Shown here piece after piece: positions 35,960-44,737 of a stretch of DNA of 64,000 nt. The DNA lies in assembly GCA_947370975.1 (NCBI GenBank), contig CANBNG010000009.1:62001-126000 (forward strand), given 5' to 3'. Source of the stretch: Beijerinckiaceae bacterium (GTDB taxonomy: Bacteria > Pseudomonadota > Alphaproteobacteria > Rhizobiales > Beijerinckiaceae). Below the pieces are notes generated by a model. The model did not search any database, was not told the origin of the DNA, and saw only the letters and a list, made by a program, of their open reading frames with translations. Position 1 is the first letter of the stretch. Every line of letters begins with the position of its first letter. The position numbers and the translations under genes are program-made.

Positions 35960-36706
35960 GTGACGAAAGAACCGCGTGACGCTCCGCAATTTTACCTGAC
36001 ATCTCCCGCCCCCTGCCCCTATTTGCCGGGCAAGCAGGAGCGCAAGGTCTTTACCCATCTGGTGGGCAAGCGCGCGGTCACGCTCAATGACACGCTGACC
36101 CAATCGGGCTTTCGTCGCTCGCAGACCATCGCCTATCGCCCGGCCTGCGAGCAGTGCCGCGCCTGCGTGTCCGTGCGGGTGAAGGTCAAGGATTTCCAGC
36201 TGACGCGCAACATGCGCCGCGTGCTCGAGGCCAATGCCGATCTCATCGGCCATGCGCAGCCGCCCGAGCCGACATCGGAGCAATATTCGCTCTTCCGCAC
36301 CTATCTCGACGCACGCCATTCCGATGGCGGCATGGCCGATATGAGCGTGCTCGATTATTCGATGATGGTCGAGGACAGTCACGTCGACTCGCGCCTGATC
36401 GAATATCGCCCGCGCGGCATCGATTCCTTCATCCACGGTCGCGGGCAAGGCCCACTCACCGCCGTCTGCCTGACCGATGTTCTCGCCGATGGCCTGTCGA
36501 TGGTCTATTCCTATTACGACATCACCCAGTCGGAGCGCTCGCTCGGGACATTCATGATCCTCGAGCATATCGAGCGCGCCAAGCGCCTCGGCCTGCCTCA
36601 TGTCTATCTCGGCTATTGGGTCGAGGGGTCGCGCAAAATGGCCTACAAGGCCCGCTTCCTGCCCCAGGAGCGGCTGGGGATGAATGGCTGGGAATTGGTC
36701 GAATAG
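35960..36706 (+). CDS. bpt: Aspartate/glutamate leucyltransferase (Bpt)
   Basis: The 248-residue enzyme adds leucine from Leu-tRNA to proteins with N-terminal Asp or Glu, marking them for ClpS/ClpAP degradation (N-degron pathway). The N-terminal ATE motif has Cys-Pro-Tyr-Leu-Pro and Cys-Glu-Gln-Cys-Arg-Ala-Cys-Val-Ser-Val-Arg-Val. The C-terminal part has Tyr-Leu-Gly-Tyr-Trp-Val-Glu. The start is GTG at 35960 with GGGAGGA upstream. Confidence 0.95.
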   Translation: MTKEPRDAPQFYLTSPAPCPYLPGKQERKVFTHLVGKRAVTLNDTLTQSGFRRSQTIAYRPACEQCRACVSVRVKVKDFQLTRNMRRVLEANADLIGHAQPPEPTSEQYSLFRTYLDARHSDGGMADMSVLDYSMMVEDSHVDSRLIEYRPRGIDSFIHGRGQGPLTAVCLTDVLADGLSMVYSYYDITQSERSLGTFMILEHIERAKRLGLPHVYLGYWVEGSRKMAYKARFLPQERLGMNGWELVE

Positions 36707-36716
36707 GTCTCGTGGT

Positions 36717-36840
36717 CCTTCTCCCGGCGGGAGAAGGTGGCGCGCGGAGCGCGACGGATGAGGGCGTGCCATCCAAAGCGGATAGGCCGCAACCCCTCAC
36801 CCGGCTCCTTTGGAGCCACCCTCTCCCCTTGGGAGAGGGT
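36717..36840. repeat. Dispersed palindromic element, copy 2
   Basis: This copy is inverted relative to 24375-24508. CCTTCTCCC/GGGAGAAGG starts it, a CGCGCGGAGCGCGACGGATG string and AACCCCTCACCCGGCTCC lie inside, and an ACCCTCTCCC/GGGAGAGGGT hairpin ends it. The inner hairpin differs (GGCTCC-TTT-GGAGCC here, CTCGGGGGC type in copy 1). It fills the space between the convergent bpt and parC genes. Confidence 0.85.
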
Positions 36841-36843
36841 TTT
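36818..36843 (+). terminator. Hairpin plus T-run after bpt
   Basis: ACCCTCTCCC and GGGAGAGGGT pair around a CTT loop and are followed by TTT. It is the distal end of the repeat element and reaches the parC stop codon. It could serve as the terminator of the RDD-bpt transcript. Confidence 0.6.
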
Positions 36844-39085
36844 AGAACCTGTTGTTCTTCGGAAAGCCCTTGGGCGGCAGGCGACCGGCTTCGGCGCGTG
36901 CGCCGATCCATTCGTTCAGCTCCGGCTTGGCGACCGTGAAGGTGCGTCCGGCTGAATCCTTCCAGGTCAGGCCATTGGCCATGGCGAAGATGCGCGCATC
37001 GGCAATGCCGCCGTCCTTGTAGCGCTGCAGGCGCACACCCTTGCCGCGCGCCATTTCGGGTACTTCATCGAGCTTGAAGACCAGCAATTTGCGGTTGAGG
37101 CCGATGGTGGCGATGTGATCGCCAACTGCGGGCACCAGCACCTGCGCCTTGGCTGGCGCATCGACGGTGAGCACTGCGCGGCCCTTGCGGGTTGCGCTCA
37201 GCATGTCGTCCTGACTGACCACGAAGCCGCGCCCGTCCGAGCCGGCGATCAGCATTTTCATGCCCGCCGTATAGGGCAGCACAGCGACTATATCCTCGCC
37301 CTCATCGATATCGGCGATAAGGCGCACCGGCTCGCCAAAGCCCCGCCCGCCGGGCAGCTTCGACACATCGATCGTGAACACCTTGCCGTTGGTCGCCAGC
37401 ACCAGGATCTTCCAGGTGGTCTCGGCGAAGAACGAGGTCTGAAGTGAATCGTCGCCTTTGAATTGCAGCGACGAAAGATCCGCGACATGGCCCTTGAGCG
37501 TACGAATCCAGCCCTTTTCCGTCAGGACAACCGTGACCGGCTCGCGCTCGATCATCGCCTCGCTCAGATCCAGAGCCGCGCCCTCGGGCGCTGTCTCGAA
37601 CTGCGTTCGGCGCTTGCCCAGATGGCCGTCGGCATTGAGCCGCTTCTTCACATCGCGGATCTGCCAGGTGATCGTCTTCCACTGCTCGGCCTCGTCGCCG
37701 ATCAGCACTTCGATCTCGCCCTTTTCCTTGGTGAGTTCGTCAAATTCCTTGCGCAATTGCATCTCTTCGAGACGGCGCAGCGAGCGCAGCCGCGTGTCGA
37801 GAATGTAGTTCGCCTGCAGGTCGCTCAGCTCGAAACGGATCTTGAGCGCGTCCTTGGGCTCATCCTCCTCGCGGATGATGCGGATCACTTCATCAAGGCT
37901 GAGGAAGACGATCAGCATGCCCGCGAGCACTTCGAGCCGATGCTCGATTTCGCCCAGACGGAATCGCGAGCGGCGCAGCAAAACGTCGCGGCGATGGTCG
38001 AGCCATTGCTTCAACGCTTCGGCCAGCGACACGACACGCGGCACGACGCCATCGACGAGAACATTCATGTTCACGGGGAAGCGCGATTCGAGCTCGGTGA
38101 GACGGAACAAGGATTCCATCAGCACCACAGGATCGATGGCACGATTGCGCGGCTCGAAGACGATGCGCACATCCTCCGCCGATTCATCGCGCACATCGCC
38201 GAGCAGCGGCAGTTTCTTGTCGTTGAGCAGTTCGGCGATCTTCTCGATCAGCCGCGACTTCTGCACGCCATAGGGAATTTCGGTAACGATCGCGACCCAA
38301 GTGCCGCGATTGCCCTCTTCCTTGTTCCATTTCGCGCGCACGCGAAACGAGCCGCGTCCCGTGCGATAGGTCTCGGCAATCTGCTCCGCGCCATCCACGA
38401 TAATGCCGCCGGTAGGAAAATCGGGGCCCGGCACAAAAGTCAGCAATTGATCCGTCGTGGCCTTGGGGTGGGTCACGAGATAGAGCGCGGCATCGCACAG
38501 CTCGCCGACATTATGCGGCGGGATCGATGTCGCCATGCCCACCGCAATGCCCTGCGAGCCATTGGCAAGCAGATTGGGGAAGGCTGCGGGAAGAACGATT
38601 GGTTCTTTCTGGTCGCCGGAATAATTTTCGCGGAAGTCGATGGCGTCTTCGTTGATGCCTTCGAGCAGCAGGCGCGCGGCATCGGTCATGCGCGCTTCGG
38701 TGTAGCGATATGCGGCGGCGCTATCGCCGTCGATATTGCCGAAATTCCCCTGCCCCTCGATCATCGGATAGCGCGAGGCAAAGTCCTGCGCGAGACGCAC
38801 GAGTGCATCGTAGATCGCCTGATCGCCATGGGGATGGAACGAACCCATCACATCGCCGACGATCTTCGCGCATTTCTTGAAGGCGGTGCCGGGATCGAGC
38901 CGCAAAATATGCATGCCAAAGAGAATGCGGCGATGGACGGGCTTCAACCCGTCGCGCGCATCTGGCAGCGCGCGACCCATGATGGTCGACAGCGCATAAG
39001 CGAGATAGCGCTCTTCGAGCGCATCGCGCAGATTGATCGGAGTGGGATCGGCCGGCAGGGCCGGCGGCGTGACGGGCTTGGCCAT
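36842..39085 (-). CDS. parC: DNA topoisomerase IV subunit A
   Basis: The 747-residue subunit cuts and passes DNA to unlink sister chromosomes. It has Asp-Gly-Leu-Lys-Pro-Val-His-Arg-Arg, the catalytic Tyr in Ala-Ala-Ala-Tyr-Arg-Tyr-Thr-Glu-Ala-Arg, and C-terminal beta-pinwheel repeats. In the quinolone region the sequence is His-Pro-His-Gly-Asp-Gln-Ala-Ile-Tyr-Asp: positions equal to E. coli Ser80 and Glu84 are Gln and Asp. The ATG at 39085 fits the family; an upstream reading to 39205 is unlikely. Confidence 0.96.
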   Translation of the reverse strand: MAKPVTPPALPADPTPINLRDALEERYLAYALSTIMGRALPDARDGLKPVHRRILFGMHILRLDPGTAFKKCAKIVGDVMGSFHPHGDQAIYDALVRLAQDFASRYPMIEGQGNFGNIDGDSAAAYRYTEARMTDAARLLLEGINEDAIDFRENYSGDQKEPIVLPAAFPNLLANGSQGIAVGMATSIPPHNVGELCDAALYLVTHPKATTDQLLTFVPGPDFPTGGIIVDGAEQIAETYRTGRGSFRVRAKWNKEEGNRGTWVAIVTEIPYGVQKSRLIEKIAELLNDKKLPLLGDVRDESAEDVRIVFEPRNRAIDPVVLMESLFRLTELESRFPVNMNVLVDGVVPRVVSLAEALKQWLDHRRDVLLRRSRFRLGEIEHRLEVLAGMLIVFLSLDEVIRIIREEDEPKDALKIRFELSDLQANYILDTRLRSLRRLEEMQLRKEFDELTKEKGEIEVLIGDEAEQWKTITWQIRDVKKRLNADGHLGKRRTQFETAPEGAALDLSEAMIEREPVTVVLTEKGWIRTLKGHVADLSSLQFKGDDSLQTSFFAETTWKILVLATNGKVFTIDVSKLPGGRGFGEPVRLIADIDEGEDIVAVLPYTAGMKMLIAGSDGRGFVVSQDDMLSATRKGRAVLTVDAPAKAQVLVPAVGDHIATIGLNRKLLVFKLDEVPEMARGKGVRLQRYKDGGIADARIFAMANGLTWKDSAGRTFTVAKPELNEWIGARAEAGRLPPKGFPKNNRF

Positions 39086-39311
39086 GTCGTGAGGGGTTAA
39101 AGCAAGCCTCGCGGGGCTGCAAGTTCCCTTTTTGTCCCATCCACCATGATGAGGTGCGCCTGTGTCCTGCCTGCACTTGTGCAAGCAGCTGCCGCTGTTT
39201 ACCAAAAGCGATCAATCACTTCCGGCCTCATGCCCCATGGCGCAACTCAGCGTTCGCGTCGCGTTTGAGGCCGATATTGCAGCGATCTTTGACCCAAACA
39301 GGTTCCTCAGC

Positions 39312-39500
39312 GTGAAACTTTTCCTTGGCGCGGCATCCTTCCTCGCTCTGGCGGCAGCACTCGCCATCGGCGCCTTTGCGCTGTTTGGGCCTGAAGGCGG
39401 TCGCGTGGAAGCGCGGGAAGATTGCGCCCATCAAGAGGTGGCGCTCGACGAGGGCTATGGTGTCAGCCGAATCGAGACGCGCAACGTCTGCGCGCGCTAG
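39312..39500 (+). CDS. Small exported protein of unknown function
   Basis: From a GTG at 39312 the reading frame gives 62 residues. A Lys and a long hydrophobic Ala-rich signal or anchor come first, then a short acidic part with Cys-Ala-His-Gln-Glu-Val-Ala-Leu-Asp-Glu-Gly-Tyr-Gly-Val-Ser-Arg and Arg-Asn-Val-Cys near the end. The two cysteines could pair in the periplasm. I recall similar DEGYGVS...C tails in small Rhizobiales proteins of unknown role, but cannot verify this. An ATG at 39237 is an alternative start. Its stop overlaps the recO end. Confidence 0.6.
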   Translation: MKLFLGAASFLALAAALAIGAFALFGPEGGRVEAREDCAHQEVALDEGYGVSRIETRNVCAR

Positions 39501-40213
39501 AGACTGGCGAGATAGGCCGCCCGCGCATCGGGCATGAACTGGCCGCGCGGCGCAAAAATATCGCGCTCGAGAAAAAATCCCGTCAGGCGAAAACCTGCGC
39601 GCACGGCCTCAAGACTGACCGGCTCGCTCGGCATGTCATCGAGCAGGAAGCCTGGCAGCGCCAGCAGCCGGTCGCGATAGGGCTCACCCGCCACGCGGCA
39701 GACGGAGCGGCCTGATTTGGGCGAGACAAAGATCAGCTCCTGCGTCCCGCCTGTCGCCGCGCATTCCGACAGGTCGAGGCCAAAGCCAAGCTCCATCAGC
39801 AGCGACAGCTCAAGCCGCACGAACAGCGCGGGCGTAATTTCGTCATCGTGCAGATGATCGACAATTGCCAAAGCCATTTCAAAAAGCGCGGGGTGAGGCT
39901 CGCGCTCGGGCAAAAGCCGCAGCAGCGCGCTCAGCAGCCCGATCCCGTGCAGCGCGCGTTGGGATTCCATCAGCTCGGCGGTGCGCAGACGCAGCGCCTC
40001 GATGGCAAAGAGGCCAAGATGTTCTTCGATGCGCGCGCGCCAGAGTGCGTCCACGCTGTTGCCGGGCTGAAGCACCGGCTGCATGGCGCGCGCTCTGCCG
40101 CCCCGCACAAGGCCGAGATGGCGGCCATGCGCGCGGGTCATCAATTCGGCAATGACACTGGATTCGCCATGCCGCCGGATGCCCAGCACAAGCGCTTCGT
40201 CACGCCATTCCAT
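39497..40213 (-). CDS. recO: DNA repair protein RecO
   Basis: The 238-residue protein helps RecF/RecR load RecA at gaps. The OB-fold start Glu-Ala-Leu-Val-Leu-Gly-Ile-Arg-Arg-His-Gly-Glu and His-Gly-Arg-His-Leu-Gly-Leu-Val-Arg-Gly-Gly are typical. The helical C-terminal half has two Cys regions at positions where some RecO proteins bind zinc. It is in the lepB-rnc-era-(DUF1737)-recO run common in Rhizobiales. Confidence 0.92.
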   Translation of the reverse strand: MEWRDEALVLGIRRHGESSVIAELMTRAHGRHLGLVRGGRARAMQPVLQPGNSVDALWRARIEEHLGLFAIEALRLRTAELMESQRALHGIGLLSALLRLLPEREPHPALFEMALAIVDHLHDDEITPALFVRLELSLLMELGFGLDLSECAATGGTQELIFVSPKSGRSVCRVAGEPYRDRLLALPGFLLDDMPSEPVSLEAVRAGFRLTGFFLERDIFAPRGQFMPDARAAYLASL

Positions 40214-40243
40214 CAGCGCGCTTCCAGCCTTCGTTCACGCGCG

Positions 40244-40483
40244 TCAAAGCTCGCCGAGCTTGACGTCGGCACTATATTCCGCGCCCTCGACATCCTTGGT
40301 GATGGCCTGACCGCAGATCACGCGGCCCTTCACCGGATCGAAGGTCAATGTAGGCGTGCCATAAAGCGACCAGCCCTTGTTGATGGCCTCTGTCACACGG
40401 TGACAGAAAGCGGGATCGTCAGCCCCCGTGAGATAGCGATAGGCAGTGAAGGTCTTGCGCAAAGTGAGGGGAGATGACGCCAT
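40244..40483 (-). CDS. DUF1737-domain protein
   Basis: The 79-residue protein shows the DUF1737 pattern: Tyr-Arg-Tyr-Leu-Thr-Gly, Phe-Cys-His-Arg-Val, Gly-Trp-Ser-Leu-Tyr-Gly-Thr-Pro, and Cys-Gly-Gln-Ala-Ile. The function is unknown. It lies 12 bases downstream of era and 30 bases upstream of recO, so it belongs to their operon. Confidence 0.85.
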   Translation of the reverse strand: MASSPLTLRKTFTAYRYLTGADDPAFCHRVTEAINKGWSLYGTPTLTFDPVKGRVICGQAITKDVEGAEYSADVKLGEL

Positions 40484-40495
40484 GCTTGCTCTCCG

Positions 40496-41404
40496 TCATT
40501 TCTTCGGAAATTCGAGGCCCATTTCACGGTAGCGCTCGGGATCGTCGCCCCAGTTTTCGCGCACTTTCACGAACAGGAAGAGGTGAATCTTCGATTCCGC
40601 TGCTTCCATGATGTCCTTGCGCGCAGCCGTGCCGATTGACTTGATCGTGCGGCCACCCTCGCCGATGACAATCTTCTTGTGGCCCTCGCGCGTCACATAG
40701 ATCGTCTGCTCGACGCGCGCCGAACCGTCGGGCTGCTCCTTCCAGAGCTCCGTCTCGACGGTCGACTCATAGGGCAGCTCATCATGCAGCCGCTCGAACA
40801 GCTTCTCGCGCGTGATTTCGGCCGCCAGCGCGCGCAGCGGCGCATCGGAAACCTGATCTTCCGGATAGAGCCAGGGGCCGGGCGCCATCATCGGCGCGAG
40901 CGTTTCCCGCAGCTTTTGCAGGCCATGTCCCTTCAACGCCGAGATCATGAACGTGTGATCGAACTTCACCTTCTCGTTGAGATCGGCGGCAAGTTTCAGC
41001 AGACGCGGATGGTCGATGGAATCGATCTTGTTGAGCACGAGAATCTTGGGCGCGCTCACCTGCGGCAGGCGCTTGAGAATGGCCTCGACTTCATCGGTGA
41101 TGCCCTTACGCACATCCACCAGCAGAGCGATCACATCCGCATCGCCCGCTCCGCCCCAGGCGGAGGTCACCATGGCGCGATCGAGCCGGCGCTTGGGCGC
41201 GAAAATGCCCGGCGTATCGACGAAAATGATCTGCGCGTCGCCCTCAAGCGCAATGCCGCGCACAAGGCTGCGCGTCGTCTGCACCTTGCGCGAGACAATC
41301 GTTACCTTGGCGCCGACCAGCGCATTCATCAATGTCGATTTGCCGGCGTTGGGCGCTCCGATCAGAGCGACGAAGCCGCAGCGTGTTGCGTTGGTTTCGT
41401 TCAT
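40496..41404 (-). CDS. era: GTPase Era
   Basis: The 302-residue GTPase helps 16S rRNA maturation and small-subunit assembly. G1 is Gly-Ala-Pro-Asn-Ala-Gly-Lys-Ser-Thr, G3 Asp-Thr-Pro-Gly-Ile, and G4 Asn-Lys-Ile-Asp. The C-terminal KH domain has the Val-Ile-Gly-Glu-Gly-Gly-Arg-Thr-Ile-Lys variant. The ATG overlaps the rnc stop by four bases; the family start excludes the longer reading from 41437. Confidence 0.96.
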   Translation of the reverse strand: MNETNATRCGFVALIGAPNAGKSTLMNALVGAKVTIVSRKVQTTRSLVRGIALEGDAQIIFVDTPGIFAPKRRLDRAMVTSAWGGAGDADVIALLVDVRKGITDEVEAILKRLPQVSAPKILVLNKIDSIDHPRLLKLAADLNEKVKFDHTFMISALKGHGLQKLRETLAPMMAPGPWLYPEDQVSDAPLRALAAEITREKLFERLHDELPYESTVETELWKEQPDGSARVEQTIYVTREGHKKIVIGEGGRTIKSIGTAARKDIMEAAESKIHLFLFVKVRENWGDDPERYREMGLEFPKK

Positions 41405-42129
41405 GTCACTGCCTGTGCCTTGTCTCCGTTGGCCCAAACGCCTTCACGGATGAGAAATGTCTGCGCCGCGGATTGTTCCGCGATGCGCTTGGATTGTCCG
41501 CTGCCCTCGGCGGACGGAAAATCTTCGATCTCGACGTTGATCACAAAGAGCGGCGCGTGCGCGGGCCCTGTGCGCGACATCTCGCGATAGAGCGGCGTGC
41601 CCTTGCCGCGCGCCTGCGCCCATTCCTGCAATGCCGTCTTGGCATCGCGCAGCGGGCGACGCGGCGCATGCATGCGCGGGGTCCAGGCCTTGGCGACAAT
41701 CGCACGCGCGGCATCATAGCCGGCATCGAGGAAAACCGCGCCGATCAAGGCTTCGCATGAATCGCCAAGGATTGCGATCTTGCGCCGCCCGCCCGTCTGC
41801 GCTTCGCCTTCGCCAAGCTTGAGGTGTGGGCCAACGCCCCATTCGATTGCCACTTCAGCGCAGCTTTCCTTGCGCACAAGATCAGCCAATCGACGCGACA
41901 GCTCGCCCTCGGCAGCCTCCGGAAAGGCCGCACAGAGCATGTCCGACACAGCCAGGCCCAGCACACGGTCGCCGAGAAACTCGAGCCGCTGATAGGTTTC
42001 GCTGCGCGCAGCATCGGACGCGATGGCGCTCACATGCGTCAGCGCGCGGCGCAGGACATCACGATCAACAAATGTATGGCCGATAGCTGTCTCGAGGTCG
42101 GAGAGAGGCGGCTTGGGGAGTCTTGCCAT
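41401..42129 (-). CDS. rnc: Ribonuclease III
   Basis: The 242-residue double-strand RNase processes rRNA and regulatory RNA. The signature is Gln-Arg-Leu-Glu-Phe-Leu-Gly-Asp-Arg-Val-Leu, with Cys-Glu-Ala-Leu-Ile-Gly-Ala-Val as the second acidic site. The C-terminal double-strand RNA-binding domain ends in Lys-Arg-Ile-Ala-Glu-Gln-Ser-Ala-Ala. The start is one base past the lepB stop. Confidence 0.96.
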   Translation of the reverse strand: MARLPKPPLSDLETAIGHTFVDRDVLRRALTHVSAIASDAARSETYQRLEFLGDRVLGLAVSDMLCAAFPEAAEGELSRRLADLVRKESCAEVAIEWGVGPHLKLGEGEAQTGGRRKIAILGDSCEALIGAVFLDAGYDAARAIVAKAWTPRMHAPRRPLRDAKTALQEWAQARGKGTPLYREMSRTGPAHAPLFVINVEIEDFPSAEGSGQSKRIAEQSAAQTFLIREGVWANGDKAQAVT

Positions 42130-42130
42130 C

Positions 42131-42919
42131 TCAGCGAACCGGCTGGAACAAGCGGCTCCAGCGCACGGACACGGGCCAGCGCCAGAATTGCCAGGCGGCT
42201 TCACCCTCTTCCACCGAGAAGAAAATGATCTCCGCACGGCCGACGAAATTCTCGAACGGCACGAACCCGACGCCACCCTCTTCCGGGCTGACGCGCGAAT
42301 CCGTCGAATTGTCACGGTTGTCGCCCATCATGAAATAATGGCCGGCGGGCACTTCGAACACTTTGGTCGTGTCGTAATAGCCAGTGTCCCCATCGCGCTC
42401 GATGATGGAATGGGCGACTCCGCCCGGCAGCGTCTCGCGATAGGTCGGCACATCGGTCTCGCGACCGAAAGCATCGCGCGTGCGCACCTTCTCGATGGGT
42501 TCGCGCTGCACGACCTGGCCATTGATATAGAGGCGTCCCTGCAGCATCTGCACGCGGTCGCCCGGCAGGCCGATGACGCGCTTGATATAATCGGTCGCTC
42601 CATCGCGCGGCAGCTTGAACACGGCAATGTCGCCACGCTTGGGCTCGGAGGCGAGCACGCGACCCGACATGACGGGCGGCGCAAACGGCATCGAGAATTT
42701 CGAATAGCCGTAGGAATATTTCGACACGAAGAGGTAATCGCCAATCAGCAATGTCGGGATCAGCGACCCCGAGGGGATGTTGAACGGCTGAAACAGCAAT
42801 GTGCGCACCACCAGCGCAATCAGCAACGCCTGGACGATGACCTTCACGGTCTCGCCAATGCCGCCCTCCTGGGCTTGCTTGCTGGCCTTCTTGCTGTCCA
42901 ACCCGACAGGCTCGCTCAT
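42131..42919 (-). CDS. lepB: Signal peptidase I
   Basis: The 262-residue inner-membrane protease cleaves Sec and Tat signal peptides. One N-terminal membrane segment (about residues 24-42) is followed by the catalytic Ser in Pro-Ser-Gly-Ser-Leu-Ile-Pro-Thr-Leu-Leu and Lys in Tyr-Ile-Lys-Arg-Val-Ile-Gly-Leu-Pro-Gly-Asp. The late box Gly-Asn/Asp-Asn-Arg-Asp-Asn-Ser-x-Asp-Ser-Arg is present. The ATG at 42919 gives the usual short cytosolic N-terminus. Confidence 0.96.
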   Translation of the reverse strand: MSEPVGLDSKKASKQAQEGGIGETVKVIVQALLIALVVRTLLFQPFNIPSGSLIPTLLIGDYLFVSKYSYGYSKFSMPFAPPVMSGRVLASEPKRGDIAVFKLPRDGATDYIKRVIGLPGDRVQMLQGRLYINGQVVQREPIEKVRTRDAFGRETDVPTYRETLPGGVAHSIIERDGDTGYYDTTKVFEVPAGHYFMMGDNRDNSTDSRVSPEEGGVGFVPFENFVGRAEIIFFSVEEGEAAWQFWRWPVSVRWSRLFQPVR

Positions 42920-43101
42920 GGAGTTTCTCACCGATGGGCCGCGCAAAGCGCAGCCTTGAAGGGACGCAGTGGCGCGCCCCGTAATCTGGCAGCTATAGCG
43001 ACTGCGCCCGCGCGAGGGAAGTGCGGGGCCCGCCTCATTGCGTGCAGCGCCCCAATGACGGTGCTGGCGGGCGAGTTCTTGTCGCGCCCTATTCCTTCAG
43101 C

Positions 43102-43764
43102 TCAGCCTTCGGTGAGAAGCATCTCGACGAAGCGGGTAATGCCCTCGGCGGAGCGCGCGCGCTTCAGGCGTTCGGCGATGAGGATGGATTTCACTTCCGC
43201 AAGCGCCGTCTGGATGTCTTCATTGACGATGACATAATCATAGATCGGCCAGCGCGTGATTTCATTGCGCGCGGCGACCAGACGCTTGGCGATCACTTCA
43301 GGCGCATCTTCGGCGCGGCGCTCGAGGCGCGCGCGCAATTCGCGCATGGAGGGCGGCAGGATGAAGATCGTCACGACATCATGGGGCGCACGCTTCTGCA
43401 CCTGCTGCGTGCCCTGATAATCGATATCAAACAGCATGTCGCGACCCTGCGACAGCACCTGCTCCACCGGCCCGCGCGGCGTGCCGTAGAAATTGCCGTG
43501 CACTTCGGCATATTCGAGCAGATCGTCCTGCGTGCGCAGCCGGTCGAACTCGGCCTTGGGCTTGAAATAATAATGGATGCCATCGACTTCGCTCGTGCGG
43601 CGCTGGCGCGTCGTCACCGAAATCGAGAGCGTGAGATCAAGCGAGCTATCCTGCAGCAGGTCGCGCGTCAGCGTGGTCTTGCCGGCGCCCGAGGGCGAGG
43701 ACAGGATCAACATCAATCCGCGGCGTTGAATGGGATCGCGTGTGGTCGGGGCCATGGCTCTCAT
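43102..43764 (-). CDS. gmk: Guanylate kinase
   Basis: The 220-residue enzyme makes GDP from GMP and ATP. The P-loop is Ser-Ser-Pro-Ser-Gly-Ala-Gly-Lys-Thr-Thr near residue 22, and the GMP site has Thr-Arg-Gln-Arg-Arg and Gly-Thr-Pro-Arg-Gly. The ATG at 43764 overlaps the yicC stop (ATGA); a second ATG at 43755 is also possible. Confidence 0.96.
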   Translation of the reverse strand: MRAMAPTTRDPIQRRGLMLILSSPSGAGKTTLTRDLLQDSSLDLTLSISVTTRQRRTSEVDGIHYYFKPKAEFDRLRTQDDLLEYAEVHGNFYGTPRGPVEQVLSQGRDMLFDIDYQGTQQVQKRAPHDVVTIFILPPSMRELRARLERRAEDAPEVIAKRLVAARNEITRWPIYDYVIVNEDIQTALAEVKSILIAERLKRARSAEGITRFVEMLLTEG

Positions 43765-44648
43765 TCGATATTCTGGACCTGCTCACGGAATTGCTCGATT
43801 TCCACGCGCAAGTCCATACCGATGGCGGTGAGCACCGGATCGTTGGACTTGGCGCAGAGCGTATTGGCCTCGCGCGAAAGCTCCTGCGCGAGAAAATCAA
43901 GGCGGCGGCCGACCGGCTGATCGGAGGCCAGAAGCTCGCGGCCCGACACAATATGCGTCTTGAGCCTGTCGAGCTCCTCGCGCACATCGGCCTTGGCAGC
44001 CAGAAGAATGGCTTCCTGATGCAGGCGCACGGGATCGAGCGCCGATGTCGCGCCCGTGAGCGTGTCGATGGATTGCTGCAAACGCGCGAGAACCGCCTCG
44101 GGCTTGCGGCCGGGCGTCGTCTCCGCCGCCTCCGTCAGGCGCGCGATGGTCTCGATGCGCGCGCTCAAAACCGCCTGCAGCGCAGCGCCTTCCGTGTTGC
44201 GCGCCGTAACCAGATGATCAAGGGCGGCATCAAGGCCGAGCAGCGCAGTAGCGCTTGCCGCTGCAATGGCCGCCTCGTCGTCCATAGTCTCGCTGACTTC
44301 AACAACGCCGCGCACGCCAAGCAATCCATCGAGCGAGGCGGGTCGCAAATTGCCGTCTGCGGGAATCTGCGACAGCGTCTCGACCAGTGCGCGCAACAGC
44401 GGCTCGTTGATGCGTACCTGTGTCGCGGAGGTTTCGCGGTGGAGCGTCAGCGTCGCATAGCAGGTGCCGCGCGCAAGGCGACGCGAGAGCCGCGCCCGCG
44501 CCTCGGGCTCCATGAGATCGAAACCGGGCGGCACGCGCACGCGCAGATCGAGGCCCTTGGCATTGACTGCCTTGACCTCCCAGACCCAGCGCCACGGGGC
44601 GTGAGCACCCGCCGTACGGGCAAAACCGGTCATGCTTTTCAGGGCCAT
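43761..44648 (-). CDS. yicC: YicC-family endoribonuclease
   Basis: The 295-residue protein starts Met-Ala-Leu-Lys-Ser-Met-Thr-Gly-Phe-Ala-Arg, the YicC hallmark, and ends with Gly-Arg-Arg-Leu-Asp-Phe-Leu-Ala-Gln-Glu and Asn-Thr-Leu-Cys-Ala-Lys-Ser (DUF1732). E. coli YicC is an endoribonuclease linked to sRNA turnover. It lies between mltG and gmk, as is usual in alphaproteobacteria. Confidence 0.95.
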   Translation of the reverse strand: MALKSMTGFARTAGAHAPWRWVWEVKAVNAKGLDLRVRVPPGFDLMEPEARARLSRRLARGTCYATLTLHRETSATQVRINEPLLRALVETLSQIPADGNLRPASLDGLLGVRGVVEVSETMDDEAAIAAASATALLGLDAALDHLVTARNTEGAALQAVLSARIETIARLTEAAETTPGRKPEAVLARLQQSIDTLTGATSALDPVRLHQEAILLAAKADVREELDRLKTHIVSGRELLASDQPVGRRLDFLAQELSREANTLCAKSNDPVLTAIGMDLRVEIEQFREQVQNIE

Positions 44649-44737
44649 GGCGTCAACGCATCCCGCGCCCGGGATTCGGGCTTTCAAAGAGCGCGCACCA
44701 TAGAGCGGCAAGCCCGGAGGCTCAAGCCGCACCGGCG

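Noticed and set aside
37463..39100. Long open frame of 545 codons on the plus strand opposite parC
   Set aside because: It mirrors parC codon structure in high-GC DNA, has a His/Arg-rich composition without domain motifs, and parC is certain.
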